Positions 18,636 to 27,555 of a DNA stretch of 64,000 bases are shown here, piece by piece. Every line of letters starts with the position of its first letter. The first letter of the stretch is position 1. The position numbers were made by a program, and so were the translations under genes. The DNA is from Campylobacter porcelli. Lineage in GTDB: Bacteria > Campylobacterota > Campylobacteria > Campylobacterales > Campylobacteraceae. The notes beneath the pieces were generated by a model that saw only the letters and a list, made by a program, of their open reading frames with translations, searched no databases and was not told the DNA's origin. Location of the stretch: the NCBI RefSeq assembly GCF_002139855.1, contig NZ_CP018789.1, positions 1,570,524 through 1,634,523 on the forward strand, given 5' to 3'.

Positions 18636-19333
18636 TATTTACCCCTTCTAGCGCGTTTTGCTTTTTTAGGAGCTGTCTCTTCGCTCTTTTCAGCTTGGAT
18701 ACCTTTTTGTAACACTTCGCCTTTAAATATCCATACTTTTACACCTATATTACCATAAGTTGTATGAGCTTCAGCAAAGCCATAGTCTATTCTAGCCCTT
18801 AAAGTATGTAAAGGCACACGACCCTCAAGATACCACTCAGTTCTAGCCATTTCAGCACCACCTAAGCGACCTGATACGCTTACTTTAATACCTTTGCCAC
18901 CAGCTTTTTGAGCACCTTGAATGACTTTTTTCATAGCACGGCGGAATGCCACACGACGCTCAAGTTGCATAGCTACATTTTCTGCTGCTAATTGAGCTGA
19001 GCTACCAGCTTTACGCTCTTCTTTGATATTGATAGCTACATCTTTATTGACTAATTTAGCAACTTCTAATCTTAAATTTTCTACTTCGCCACCTTTTTTG
19101 CCGATGATGATACCAGGGCGAGCAGCAACTACTGTTACTCTTAGTTTTTTAGCTGTTCTTTCAACTAAAATTTGGCTAACACCAGCATAATATAGCTTAG
19201 CTTTTAGGAATTTTCTTATTTTATGGTCTTCGCCTATGTTTTCTGGAAGTGTTGCTTTTGATGGAAACCATCTAGACTCCCAGTTTCTATTTATACCTAG
19301 TCTAAGACCTATTGGATTAACTTTTTGTCCCAT
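18635..19333 (-). CDS. rpsC: 30S ribosomal protein S3
   Basis: A 232-residue head protein at the mRNA entry site with an N-terminal KH domain ([20 protein letters not shown], the GxxG loop) and C-terminal domain ([20 protein letters not shown]). A basic C-terminal tail ends in [10 protein letters not shown]. Confidence 0.98.
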   Translation of the reverse strand: MGQKVNPIGLRLGINRNWESRWFPSKATLPENIGEDHKIRKFLKAKLYYAGVSQILVERTAKKLRVTVVAARPGIIIGKKGGEVENLRLEVAKLVNKDVAINIKEERKAGSSAQLAAENVAMQLERRVAFRRAMKKVIQGAQKAGGKGIKVSVSGRLGGAEMARTEWYLEGRVPLHTLRARIDYGFAEAHTTYGNIGVKVWIFKGEVLQKGIQAEKSEETAPKKAKRARRGK

Positions 19334-19334
19334 T

Positions 19335-19673
19335 TTATGCTTCCTTCTCTGTTTTTGCTGCTTTAGCTACTTCTACTAAGATATGGCTAGTAGGTTTGCG
19401 AATTCTACTTGCACTTCCTCTTGCTCTTGGGCGGAATCTTTTTAATACAGGACCTGCATCTACTCTACAACTTTTCACAACTACCTCTTCAGGCTCAAAT
19501 CCGCCATTAGCTACAGCTGAACTTATAGCATTTGCGATATACTTTGCTCCACGATTTGGCATAAAGCTAAGGCTTGCTAATGCTAATTCGGCATTCATTC
19601 CTTGAACTTCATTAGCTATTAATCTAGCTTTTGTTGGAGATAGTCTTATGAATTTAATAATAGCTTTACTCAT
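19335..19673 (-). CDS. rplV: 50S ribosomal protein L22
   Basis: The 112-residue protein contains the beta-hairpin that lines the peptide exit tunnel ([20 protein letters not shown] followed by IRKPTSHI). The N-terminus [20 protein letters not shown] is typical. The Glu/Lys/Ala-rich C-terminus ends in [10 protein letters not shown]. Confidence 0.98.
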   Translation of the reverse strand: MSKAIIKFIRLSPTKARLIANEVQGMNAELALASLSFMPNRGAKYIANAISSAVANGGFEPEEVVVKSCRVDAGPVLKRFRPRARGSASRIRKPTSHILVEVAKAAKTEKEA

Positions 19674-19682
19674 AACTTCCCC

Positions 19683-19964
19683 TTATTTACCTATTTTTTT
19701 CTGAACAGAGCCTTTATGACCCTTGAATGTTCTTGTTGGTGCAAATTCGCCTAGTTTATAACCTATATGATTTTCTGTTACATATACAGGAATAAAGCTT
19801 TTGCCATTATGCACATTAAATGTCAAACCTATCATTTCAGGTGTGATTGTGCTTCTTCTTGACCAAGTTTTAATTGGTTTGTTATCATTAGCGGCTTTTG
19901 CAGCGATGACTTTTTTCATTACATGGTCATCTACAAAAGGACCTTTTTTTAGCGATCTAGCCAT
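19683..19964 (-). CDS. rpsS: 30S ribosomal protein S19
   Basis: A 93-residue head protein that pairs with S13. It has [19 protein letters not shown] at the N-terminus, the central [20 protein letters not shown] signature, and [15 protein letters not shown] near the end. Confidence 0.98.
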   Translation of the reverse strand: MARSLKKGPFVDDHVMKKVIAAKAANDNKPIKTWSRRSTITPEMIGLTFNVHNGKSFIPVYVTENHIGYKLGEFAPTRTFKGHKGSVQKKIGK

Positions 19965-19966
19965 CG

Positions 19967-20797
19967 TTATTTACCTTTCCTTCTTGATATTATAAGTCTA
20001 TCACTAGCTTTTTTACGGCGAGTTTTAGCACCCTTAGTTGGTTTGCCCCATGGAGTAACTGGATGTCGACCTGAGTTTTTCTTGCCTTCACCACCGCCGT
20101 GTGGGTGATCTACTGGGTTCATGGCACTACCTCTAGTTTGAGGGCGAATTCCTCTGTAGCGATTGCGTCCTGCTTTACCGATAGTTACATTTGCCCAATC
20201 CTCATTACCAACTACACCGACTGTAGCCATACACTCAGCTAAAACTTGTCTCATCTCACCACTTGGAAGTCTTAGTATTACATACTTCTCTTCTTTACCC
20301 ATAAGTTGAGCGTAACCACCAGCACTTCTAGCCATTTGAGCACCTTTACCAGGTTTAAGCTCTATATTATGCACTATTGTACCAACTGGAATGCTTTTTA
20401 ATTTCATAGCATTGCCTGGTTTTATATCAAGACCAGCTTCAGCTGCACTGATAACATCGCCTACATTTAAGCCGCTAGGGCGGATTATATATCTTTTTTC
20501 TCCATCAAGATAAGATATAAGAGCGATACGGCAATTTCTATTTGGATCATACTCTATAGCTTCAACTTTGCCTGGAATTCCAAATTTACGACGCTTAAAA
20601 TCAATAATACGATATAGTTTTTTCGCACCAGCCTCTTTATGGCGGCTTGTAATTCTACCATTATTATTTCTACCAGCTGCGGCAGGAATTTTCACAAGTA
20701 GGCTTCTTACGCTAGCTTTAGCTGTGATATCTTCACTGCTAAGACTAGTCATAAATCTTCTACTTGGAGTATAAGGTTTAAAACTTCTTATTGCCAT
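19967..20797 (-). CDS. rplB: 50S ribosomal protein L2
   Basis: A 276-residue protein near the peptidyl transferase centre. It carries [20 protein letters not shown], the [18 protein letters not shown] loop with the conserved His involved in peptidyl-transfer assembly, and a basic C-terminus. It follows rplW by 1 base. Confidence 0.98.
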   Translation of the reverse strand: MAIRSFKPYTPSRRFMTSLSSEDITAKASVRSLLVKIPAAAGRNNNGRITSRHKEAGAKKLYRIIDFKRRKFGIPGKVEAIEYDPNRNCRIALISYLDGEKRYIIRPSGLNVGDVISAAEAGLDIKPGNAMKLKSIPVGTIVHNIELKPGKGAQMARSAGGYAQLMGKEEKYVILRLPSGEMRQVLAECMATVGVVGNEDWANVTIGKAGRNRYRGIRPQTRGSAMNPVDHPHGGGEGKKNSGRHPVTPWGKPTKGAKTRRKKASDRLIISRRKGK

Positions 20798-20798
20798 C

Positions 20799-21080
20799 TT
20801 ATGCCTCCTGACTTGCTAGGCTTACGCCATCTGGTAGTTTGACATAGAATTTTTTGTAATCATTTCTTACGCCAACTCTACCTCTAAAACGCTTAACTTT
20901 GCCATCTATTCTAAGTGAATTTACTCTAAGCGGTGTTACACCAAAATACTCTTTTAATACCTCTTTTAGACTATTTTTAGTCATTTTTGGTGAAGTTTGG
21001 ATTACTACTACACCTTGTTCTTGAAGGCCAAGAGTTTTTTCTGTATATACTATAGTTTTAATATCTGTTATATCTGCCAT
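20799..21080 (-). CDS. rplW: 50S ribosomal protein L23
   Basis: The 93-residue protein at the tunnel exit is a docking site for trigger factor and SRP. It shows [19 protein letters not shown] and the C-terminal [19 protein letters not shown]. It lies 2 bases after rplD and 1 base before rplB. Confidence 0.97.
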   Translation of the reverse strand: MADITDIKTIVYTEKTLGLQEQGVVVIQTSPKMTKNSLKEVLKEYFGVTPLRVNSLRIDGKVKRFRGRVGVRNDYKKFYVKLPDGVSLASQEA

Positions 21081-21082
21081 TT

Positions 21083-21697
21083 TTAGCCCTCTTTTACTAT
21101 TGATTGTAGTGCTGATTTTTCAGCTATAACTGCACTATAGACTGATACTAAATAAGCATTTACTTCGCTAGCATCTACCACATAGCAATTTGCTAGATTT
21201 CTAAATGCTAAAAGTGTCTTAGCATCAAGCTCATTTTTAATGATTAACGCATCTCTAATACCAAGTTTTTTGATAATAGCTACTGCATCTTTTGTCTTAC
21301 CACTCTCAATAGCGATACTATCTACTGCATAGAATTTGCCATTTGAAACTTTCTCATTTAGAGCAAATTCAAGCGCTAATCTTTTTTGTTTTTTATTAAC
21401 TTTTTGATTATAATTTCTATTATTTTTAGGACCAAATGCCACAGCACCGCCAACCCAAACATTCGTTCTTGTTGAACCAGCCCTTGCACCACCACGGCCT
21501 TTTTGACGCCAAGGTTTTTTACCACCACCGCTTACATCTGAGCGACCTTTTGTGTGGGCGGAGTTTGCTCTCATACTAGCAAGGTAGCTTTTAACATATA
21601 GATATAAATTGTGTGAATTTACCTCAGCATAGCTTGCTGGAAGCTCTAATTCACTTGTTTTTTCAAATTTATCGTTTAAAACTGCTATTTTACTCAT
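21083..21697 (-). CDS. rplD: 50S ribosomal protein L4
   Basis: The 204-residue protein has the extended tunnel loop ([20 protein letters not shown]) and [20 protein letters not shown]. In enterobacteria L4 represses the S10 operon by attenuation in the rpsJ leader. It overlaps the rplC stop by 4 bases (ATGA type). Confidence 0.98.
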   Translation of the reverse strand: MSKIAVLNDKFEKTSELELPASYAEVNSHNLYLYVKSYLASMRANSAHTKGRSDVSGGGKKPWRQKGRGGARAGSTRTNVWVGGAVAFGPKNNRNYNQKVNKKQKRLALEFALNEKVSNGKFYAVDSIAIESGKTKDAVAIIKKLGIRDALIIKNELDAKTLLAFRNLANCYVVDASEVNAYLVSVYSAVIAEKSALQSIVKEG

Positions 21698-22275
21698 TTA
21701 ACTATCCTTACTCTGCCCATAGCACCATTAAATCCTGGAACTGAGCCTTTTAATACTAAAATTCCATTAGCACTATCAAAGCTTACAACTTCGTTTTTAA
21801 CGGTAGTTTTTTCATTACCATAGTGTCCTGCCATCTTTCTACCTGGTTGGACACGACCTGGCCATTCGCAGTTACCTATAGAGCCTGGTCTGCGGTGAAA
21901 TCTTGAACCATGACTTGCTGGACCACCTGAGAAACCATGTCTTTTAATAACACCTTGAAAGCCTCTACCTTTTGTATTAAAGCTAACTTTTAAAACTTTA
22001 GCCTCATTTAGTGGAGTTGTATCTAAATCACCAGCTTCGCTATTTGCCACGCTTAAAGTTGCAAATTGGTTAAATTCGCTACTTAAACCATATTTTTTTT
22101 GCTGACCTTTTATAGCTTTGTTGTTTGCTTTTGTATAAGCATAAGCTACGATAGCTCTGCTATTTTCACCTACTTCGCACACTTTAGCTGGTAAAAGTCT
22201 AAGCAATGTAACAGGAGTACTTGGGTTTGAGATAGTTCTGCTCATACCTATTTTTTCTACGATATATTCCATCAT
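21694..22275 (-). CDS. rplC: 50S ribosomal protein L3
   Basis: The 193-residue protein has the [14 protein letters not shown] start and [20 protein letters not shown], the finger approaching the peptidyl transferase centre (including the glutamine-methylation region [20 protein letters not shown]). Two ATGs are adjacent (22275, 22272). AAGGAAGAG fits the second slightly better. Confidence 0.97.
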   Translation of the reverse strand: MMEYIVEKIGMSRTISNPSTPVTLLRLLPAKVCEVGENSRAIVAYAYTKANNKAIKGQQKKYGLSSEFNQFATLSVANSEAGDLDTTPLNEAKVLKVSFNTKGRGFQGVIKRHGFSGGPASHGSRFHRRPGSIGNCEWPGRVQPGRKMAGHYGNEKTTVKNEVVSFDSANGILVLKGSVPGFNGAMGRVRIVK

Positions 22276-22290
22276 CTCTTCCTTTTATAC

Positions 22291-22602
22291 TTACTTGCCC
22301 ATAGCACGAACTTCGACATTTACCTCAGGGGCAAGGTCAAGCTTTGTTAGACTATCAACTGTATCAGGTGTAGCTGCTACAATATCTAGCATACGAGCGT
22401 GAATTCTCATCTCAAATTGCTCACGAGAATCTTTATTTACATGTGGAGATTTTAACACTGTATAGCGTTTAATCTTTGTAGGCATTGGTACTGGCCCACG
22501 AACATCGGCACCAGTGCGTTTGACAGCTTCTACTATGGCTGCAACTGTGCGGTCTAGAACTCTGTGGTCATAAGCTTTTAGCTTAAGCCTAATTCTTTCC
22601 AT
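22291..22602 (-). CDS. rpsJ: 30S ribosomal protein S10
   Basis: First gene of the S10 operon, 103 residues, starting [17 protein letters not shown] and carrying [20 protein letters not shown] and [15 protein letters not shown]10 also acts in NusB-dependent antitermination in other bacteria. An in-frame ATG at 22698 would add 32 residues unrelated to the family, while the ATG at 22602 is preceded by AAAGGAAAAAAAT, so 22602 is the start. Confidence 0.97.
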   Translation of the reverse strand: MERIRLKLKAYDHRVLDRTVAAIVEAVKRTGADVRGPVPMPTKIKRYTVLKSPHVNKDSREQFEMRIHARMLDIVAATPDTVDSLTKLDLAPEVNVEVRAMGK

Positions 22603-22626
22603 ATTTTTTTCCTTTAAAAATAACTT

Positions 22627-22642
22627 GTCGCCAACTTGCGAC
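22627..22642 (-). promoter_or_regulatory. Small hairpin in the rpsJ leader
   Basis: GTCGC pairs with GCGAC around a 6-base loop, followed on the minus strand by AAGTTATTTTT. It lies 25 bases upstream of the rpsJ ATG. It may be an attenuator of the S10 operon, although the stem is short. Confidence 0.35.
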
Positions 22643-22726
22643 CTTTTGATATAGTGCTCTTGCAGAGGCTTATAACCAAACTTCAAGCATACAAGCAAAG
22701 CTTACGCTTCTCATCAAAAGACACGA

Positions 22727-22732
22727 ATTATA
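22727..22732 (-). promoter_or_regulatory. -10 element of the S10-spc superoperon
   Basis: A perfect TATAAT on the minus strand preceded by TTTTGGA. The predicted start near 22720 leaves a leader of about 118 bases before rpsJ. The 306-base intergenic region 22603-22908 holds this leader and, on the other strand, the methyltransferase promoter; nothing else was recognised in it. Confidence 0.75.
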
Positions 22733-22860
22733 TCCAAAATAAGTTTTAAAATCAAATTTTACCGATATTTTTCTAAATTTTATAATATTTTTTTCCTTAT
22801 TATTAGGAATAAAATAATAGTGTTAATAATTTTAATATCAAGCAATTAACTATTTTTTGA

Positions 22861-22866
22861 TACAAT
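22861..22866 (+). promoter_or_regulatory. -10 element for the methyltransferase gene
   Basis: TACAAT preceded by CTATTTTTTGA, the Campylobacter T-rich extended -10. The start is expected near 22873, and the short dyad TAGGC-TTA-GCCTA (22875-22887) then falls at the very 5' end of the mRNA. AAAGGAT precedes the ATG at 22909. Confidence 0.6.
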
Positions 22867-22908
22867 ACTTCTTGTAGGCTTAGCCTAAATTTAATATAAA
22901 GGATTTTT

Positions 22909-23598
22909 ATGGATAACTCTTTAGAGGCATACACTCAAAAGTATGATAAGGAGGGCTACGGACTTCAATATCCAGATGGTCATGTGATTAGATTTTATGA
23001 GAGAATTCTTAAATTTGAACTCCATAAAACTAGCGGGAATTTACTAGATTTTGGCTGTGGAAATGGCATTCACTCACAATATTTCAAGGATATTACTGGG
23101 GGGGGTATTGAGCCTTATGGCGTTGATATTGTGCCTAGCTTAAGAGAGGTTTGGGACAATAATAAGACAATTAACCCTAAAAACTTCCACATAATAAAAC
23201 CAAATTCAAGTATAAAAGATCTATTTTGTGTAAAAATGGATTTTATATTTGCCAATCAAAGTTTATACTATCTTACGAATTCCAGCTTCAAAGAGACAAT
23301 TAATGAATTTTACAATATGTGTAATGATGGTGCGATAATCTTTGCTACGATGATGAGCGACAAAGGCTATAGTCAGTATCAAAGAGGTGAGATTATGCCA
23401 AATGGGCTTTGCGAGGTAAAAGGTTGTCCAACTGGCAGGATAAAAGGCTCATCATATATCAGATACACTCATAGCATTGAGCAATTAAAAGAGGATTTTA
23501 GGCCGTTTAAACCGCTATTTTGGGGAGATTATGAGCTGATGAATTTATATAATTACGAAGGTAGCGTAGAGCACTATATCTACATAGGTCAAAAGTAA
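22909..23598 (+). CDS. SAM-dependent methyltransferase with an internal G8 tract (possibly phase-variable)
   Basis: A 229-residue class I methyltransferase: motif I is LLDFGCGNG (residues 45-53), with the acidic motif II around PYGVDIVP and an NQSLYYL motif IV-like segment. The substrate is unknown. A run of eight G (23098-23105) encodes Gly64-Gly66 inside the SAM-binding domain. One-base slippage would frameshift the gene, so the version here is in the ON phase. Phase-variable methyltransferases with poly-G tracts are known in C. jejuni, some linked to motility or surface modification. The gene stands alone between the S10 promoter and the TorA region. Confidence 0.85.
   Translation: MDNSLEAYTQKYDKEGYGLQYPDGHVIRFYERILKFELHKTSGNLLDFGCGNGIHSQYFKDITGGGIEPYGVDIVPSLREVWDNNKTINPKNFHIIKPNSSIKDLFCVKMDFIFANQSLYYLTNSSFKETINEFYNMCNDGAIIFATMMSDKGYSQYQRGEIMPNGLCEVKGCPTGRIKGSSYIRYTHSIEQLKEDFRPFKPLFWGDYELMNLYNYEGSVEHYIYIGQK
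23098..23105 (+). repeat. G8 homopolymer inside the methyltransferase gene
   Basis: Eight consecutive G in an otherwise AT-rich genome, read ACT GGG GGG GGT ATT. Tracts of this length are typical contingency loci in Campylobacter. Confidence 0.8.
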
Positions 23599-23610
23599 TT
23601 ACATCTAAAA

Positions 23611-24219
23611 TTAGCTTATTATATAGCTACTCTTGCCATATTTTATGAGTTTGCCACTTTTGATAAGCTTGTTAAATATGGTTGAGACGCTTTGGCGTTG
23701 AGCACCTAAAAGATTTGATAAGGTAGCAATAGAAAATGGAATTTGAACTACCTTTTTATCCCGCACCATCATATGCTGCTCATCAGCTAAGCTATGTAAA
23801 AAACTTACAATTCTACTTTCTAAACTTCCAAATACTATATCAGCGACAATCTGACGTGTCATTATCGTGGTGCGAATGAGCGAATTTACCATCGCCATAC
23901 TAAATTTCTCATTCTCAAAAAGCTCTTTTATATCGCAAAGATTTAACTCCATTGTCAAAGAGTCGCTCATAAACTCTAAAACACTATCTTTATCAACTAA
24001 TACAATTGAGCCTTTATTTATAAAATTTATGATAAATTCATTTGTTCCACTGATATAGCTAAGCTTTGCTTGACCGCTTTTTAGGATTATAAATTTGATA
24101 TTTTGTGCGTAAATTAGCTCAGATTTGCTATATTTTTCTTGACGAAATAGCGACAAATCCTCATTGCTTAATAGCTCAAAATCATTATAACTATCTTGAT
24201 TAAATCTACTAATATTCAT
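23611..24219 (-). CDS. Crp/Fnr-family transcriptional regulator of the torA region
   Basis: About 202 residues from the ATG at 24219 (MNISRFNQDSYNDFELL). It has a sensor-like beta domain (residues about 15-115) and a C-terminal helix-turn-helix (IATLSNLLGAQRQSVSTIFN, then KLIKSGKLIKYGKSSYIIS). The recognition helix RQSVSTIF is Crp-like. No Cys cluster for an Fe-S FNR switch is seen. The frame is open up to 24288, but that start would lie in the torA terminator hairpin; 24219 has GGTGG upstream. It is downstream of torA in the same direction and probably controls this operon through the dyad at 27447-27462. Confidence 0.82.
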   Translation of the reverse strand: MNISRFNQDSYNDFELLSNEDLSLFRQEKYSKSELIYAQNIKFIILKSGQAKLSYISGTNEFIINFINKGSIVLVDKDSVLEFMSDSLTMELNLCDIKELFENEKFSMAMVNSLIRTTIMTRQIVADIVFGSLESRIVSFLHSLADEQHMMVRDKKVVQIPFSIATLSNLLGAQRQSVSTIFNKLIKSGKLIKYGKSSYIIS

Positions 24220-24277
24220 CGCACGCCACCATAAATTTTTTAAATTTAACATAAATTTGATTAATTTTAAATTTAAC

Positions 24278-24295
24278 CCCTTCGCCAACGAAGGG
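24278..24295 (-). terminator. Hairpin after torA
   Basis: A GC-rich 7-bp stem (CCCTTCG with CGAAGGG, 4-base loop) 9 bases after the torA stop. On the minus strand GTTAAATTTAAAATT follows, so it may be a partial terminator that reduces expression of the downstream regulator. Confidence 0.6.
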
Positions 24296-24304
24296 ATTAG
24301 AATA

Positions 24305-26821
24305 TTAGATATTTTTTACACCTTTTGGAGCGTTAAATGCTTCAAGTTTAGGAGCGTTGCCTTGATATTTTTCTATATTGACAAGTCCTGTGTGAGAGAT
24401 ATTGCCATTTGATAATTTGCTTGTTGGAATATCTAGAGTTAGGACATTAGCACAACCATTTTTACATAGTCCATCGCCAAATCCATCATACCACGCACCC
24501 TCTCTAAGCCTTACAACGCCTGGGATAATATCATTGCTAACTTCTGCACCAGCTAGCACTTCGCCACGCCTATTAAACACTCTTACCAAATCGCCTTGTT
24601 TGATACCCAATTTGACTGCATCTTTAGCGTTAATCAGCACTGGCTCACGACCTGCTATAGCATAATTATCCCTTAAAGATGTATTATTTTGCTGTGAGTG
24701 AAGCCTATCTGTAGGATGAGCTGTGATAAGATGGAATTTAGCCGGTTTATTCTTCATACCTAGCCATTCAGCTGGTTCAAACCACTTTGGATGAGCCGCA
24801 CAATCATCATAATTCATATTCTCAATTGCTTGGCTATAAATTTCGATTAATCCAGATGGCGTCCCAAGCGCGTTTAAGATCGGATCTTCTCTAAAGTCAG
24901 CCATTCTTACCCAACTCTCGCTCTCTAGAGTTGGCGCAAATGTAGTTGGCTCATTCTTGTTCCACCACTCATTAAATTTAGGCATAGTGATACCAAGAGC
25001 TGTGTTAGCATTTACCGCATTTGCTGCTACATTATAAAACTCCTCTAGCCAATCCATCTCCGTTTTGCCACCTTCAGTAAATGCCTCCACTAAGCCATCA
25101 GCATAAGCCTTACATAGATCACTAAATATCTCATAATCATTCTTAGCAAAGTGCTGTCTTTCTACTACTTGCTTCATCGGACAGATATTTTGGTTTGAGT
25201 AGTCTCCTGTCATTGTAAGGTCATTTCTCTCATACTGCGTAGTTACTGGAAATACTATATCAGCCATCTTAGCTGTAGGAGTCCAGTAAATTTCATTTAC
25301 GACTATTGTTCTTGGGCGTCTCCAAGCCTTTAAATTTGTATTTGTATCTTGATGTTGGGTTATAGGATTACCACCAGCCCAGTAGATAAAGTCTATATCA
25401 GGATATGTGATTTTAGTCCCATTATGCTCTAAAATTTTGCCAGGATTTAGCAAGGCATCGGCTATTCTAGCTACAGGGAAGGCATAATCAGTCCCAGCAT
25501 TTAACCAGCTTTGAGCTGCTTCATCGCCACTTGCTTGACTAGCCAAGCCTTGATATTTCCCATCTTTGATAACTCCTACGCTAGCGGCATTTATACCGCC
25601 TAAAACTCCACCTACGCAAGTAGGAGCCCCGCCATTACTATAGTGATAGCTAAGACCAAATCCCCCACCAGGCAAGCCAATCTGTCCTAGCATAGAAGCT
25701 AGAGTAACTAGCATCCAGTGTGGCTGCTCTCCGTGGTGTGCTCTTTGCATTCCCCAGCCACTCATTAGCATTGTTCTATTAGCATAAATGGTATCAGCTA
25801 GATTTTTAATCACGCTCTCTTTTACGCCACAAATTTTAGATGCCCATTTGATTGTTTTTGGGATTTTATCGCTTTTTCCTAGTAAATATGGCAAGAATTT
25901 ATCAAATCCAGTAGTATAATTAGCTATAAAATCTTTATCATATTTACCGCTTGTATATAGATAGTAAGCCATACCAAGCATCATAGCAACATCTGTATTT
26001 GGTCTAGGTGCTATCCATCTAGCTTTATCGCCAAAGAATTTGCCAGTTTCGCTCCACAATGGATCAATTATGATAATCTCTTTGCTGCTATCTTTTAATT
26101 GCTCGAAATATTTTAGCCCTTGGTCATCTGTAGCACTCCAAGCAATTCTTAGAGTAGATATAGGATTCATACCCCATAAAACTACTACTTTTGAATGCTC
26201 TAAGACTACAGGCCAACTGGTTTGTTGCTCATAAACTTCTATACTACCAACCACATAAGGCATAATAACCTGACTAGCACCAGTAGAGTAATCCCCTAAA
26301 CTACCAGTAAATCCGCCACTTAAATTCATAAATCTATGTAATAAAATTCTAGGATTGTGAAGTTTGCCACTACTATACCATCCATAACTTCCAGCAAATA
26401 CGCTTTGCATACCCTTTTGCTCTCTAGTCTTTTTAAGCTCTCTTGCGACTAATTTAATGGCATCTTCATATTTTACTTCTACCCACTCATCAACCCCTCT
26501 TAATTCAGGTTTTGGGCTATCTGGGTTTTCTAAATAGCTCTTTCTTACCATTGGGGCGGTAATTCTAGTTTTATAGACTAAATCTGCCATTGTATTTTGA
26601 AGTGGATTTGAAATTTTAGATAACTCTTGATATGGCTTTGAGCTTATGATCTTACCATCTTTTATAGTTGCTTTTAGCATACCCCAGTGAGCCGCTGTAA
26701 ATACCTCTCCATCTTTGATAAGCTTAGTATCAATATTATTAGCAAATATATTACTTGGTAGCATTGGAGCAAGGCTTAATGCCGCACCTAATTTTAAAAA
26801 TTCTCTTCTATTTGTTTTCAT
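24305..26821 (-). CDS. torA: TorA-type molybdopterin reductase (TMAO/DMSO/S- or N-oxide reductase)
   Basis: An 838-residue periplasmic Mo-bisMGD enzyme that reduces N- or S-oxides as respiratory electron acceptors. The ATG at 26821 has AAGGAG upstream and overlaps the cytochrome gene stop (ATGA). It is followed by a twin-arginine signal NRREFLKLG and a SIGA-like cleavage region near residue 28. YGWYSSGKLHNPR contains the serine that binds Mo in the DMSO reductase family. GDYSTGASQVIMPYVVGSIE and VVVLWGMNPISTLRIAWSA closely follow E. coli TorA. No N-terminal Fe-S motif is present, as expected. Biotin sulfoxide or methionine sulfoxide could also be substrates. Electrons probably come from the monohaem cytochrome encoded just upstream. 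Confidence 0.92.
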   Translation of the reverse strand: MKTNRREFLKLGAALSLAPMLPSNIFANNIDTKLIKDGEVFTAAHWGMLKATIKDGKIISSKPYQELSKISNPLQNTMADLVYKTRITAPMVRKSYLENPDSPKPELRGVDEWVEVKYEDAIKLVARELKKTREQKGMQSVFAGSYGWYSSGKLHNPRILLHRFMNLSGGFTGSLGDYSTGASQVIMPYVVGSIEVYEQQTSWPVVLEHSKVVVLWGMNPISTLRIAWSATDDQGLKYFEQLKDSSKEIIIIDPLWSETGKFFGDKARWIAPRPNTDVAMMLGMAYYLYTSGKYDKDFIANYTTGFDKFLPYLLGKSDKIPKTIKWASKICGVKESVIKNLADTIYANRTMLMSGWGMQRAHHGEQPHWMLVTLASMLGQIGLPGGGFGLSYHYSNGGAPTCVGGVLGGINAASVGVIKDGKYQGLASQASGDEAAQSWLNAGTDYAFPVARIADALLNPGKILEHNGTKITYPDIDFIYWAGGNPITQHQDTNTNLKAWRRPRTIVVNEIYWTPTAKMADIVFPVTTQYERNDLTMTGDYSNQNICPMKQVVERQHFAKNDYEIFSDLCKAYADGLVEAFTEGGKTEMDWLEEFYNVAANAVNANTALGITMPKFNEWWNKNEPTTFAPTLESESWVRMADFREDPILNALGTPSGLIEIYSQAIENMNYDDCAAHPKWFEPAEWLGMKNKPAKFHLITAHPTDRLHSQQNNTSLRDNYAIAGREPVLINAKDAVKLGIKQGDLVRVFNRRGEVLAGAEVSNDIIPGVVRLREGAWYDGFGDGLCKNGCANVLTLDIPTSKLSNGNISHTGLVNIEKYQGNAPKLEAFNAPKGVKNI

Positions 26822-27387
26822 TTTATATCTCCTTTTGAAGCTTTTTGTAGATACTGTATTATTAGCCACTCATCTTTTTTATCAATTGGCGTTCTAGATA
26901 GCATTGACCTAAATAGAGAAGGCCATTGATTTGGATTGTATTGGCTCTCTTTATGGAGCTGATGACAAATCGAGCAACTCTCTTGATATGTCTGTTTAGC
27001 CCTATATATCATAGGTTTTAGCTCATTTTCTAGCTCATCATCTGTAGTGTAAGCAACCACCCTTACTTCATCGAATTTGCCATCTTTTGCTTTTTGGATT
27101 ATCTCATATTTAGGAGTTTTAGTCTTAGCAAATGATAAGGCTATAATGCGATCCCCATTGCTGTAATATATAACATTTGGTGAAGATGGATTTACATAGC
27201 CTTTTAGGGCAAATTTAACTCTATCGCCAGATTTTTGTAGAATCTCTATAGCATTTGTAGGCAAGAGCTTACCAGCTACATCTTTGGAATTATCATCTAA
27301 ATAGACTGATTTTACCGTAGTTGAATATAAGATTTTAGCATTTAAACATCCAGCTAAAATCAGACTAACCAATATGATTTTACTCAT
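26818..27387 (-). CDS. Monohaem c-type cytochrome, probable electron donor to TorA
   Basis: A 189-residue exported protein with signal MSKIILVSLILAGCLNA; LAGC also fits a lipobox, so it may be membrane anchored. A single haem motif CSICH lies near residue 141. The first 130 residues form a beta-rich domain of unknown fold. ATG codons at 27393 and 27387 both exist, but AAAGG is 6 bases from the latter only. The pairing of a molybdenum reductase with a small cytochrome instead of pentahaem TorC matches the C. jejuni TMAO/DMSO reductase locus. The stop overlaps the torA start. Confidence 0.88.
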   Translation of the reverse strand: MSKIILVSLILAGCLNAKILYSTTVKSVYLDDNSKDVAGKLLPTNAIEILQKSGDRVKFALKGYVNPSSPNVIYYSNGDRIIALSFAKTKTPKYEIIQKAKDGKFDEVRVVAYTTDDELENELKPMIYRAKQTYQESCSICHQLHKESQYNPNQWPSLFRSMLSRTPIDKKDEWLIIQYLQKASKGDIK

Positions 27388-27419
27388 TCTCATCCTTTCA
27401 TAAAAATAAATTTATTTAG

Positions 27420-27425
27420 ATTATA
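27420..27425 (-). promoter_or_regulatory. -10 element of the cytochrome-torA-regulator operon
   Basis: TATAAT on the minus strand (TTATTATATAAT context). The start is expected near 27413, about 26 bases before the ATG at 27387. No good -35 is seen, which fits an activator-dependent promoter. Confidence 0.65.
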
Positions 27426-27446
27426 TAATAAATGCAAATTCGGATT

Positions 27447-27462
27447 TGTCAGAAATATGACA
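27447..27462. promoter_or_regulatory. Crp/Fnr-type operator TGTCA-N6-TGACA
   Basis: A perfect 5-bp dyad with 6-base spacing, the geometry of Crp/Fnr-superfamily sites (for example TGTCA-N6-CGACA of CooA). Its centre (27454.5) lies about 41.5 bases upstream of the predicted start of the cytochrome-torA operon, the classic class II activator position. The candidate protein is the Crp-family regulator at 23611-24219. Confidence 0.6.
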
Positions 27463-27555
27463 TATCTGCTATATTTGATAAAGATTATAAATTTCACAAC
27501 TACTTAACAAATCGATATTAGAATTAAAGATTACAATTAAATTTAAGGAACAAAT

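Noticed and set aside
22603..22698. N-terminal extension of S10 from an in-frame ATG at 22698
   Set aside because: The 32 extra residues match nothing in the S10 family, and a well-placed ribosome site precedes the ATG at 22602; the segment is the S10 leader.
27475..27488. FNR box TTGAT-N4-ATTAT between the PepSY gene and the cytochrome operon
   Set aside because: Only one half-site matches; the neighbouring TGTCA-N6-TGACA is a much better dyad.
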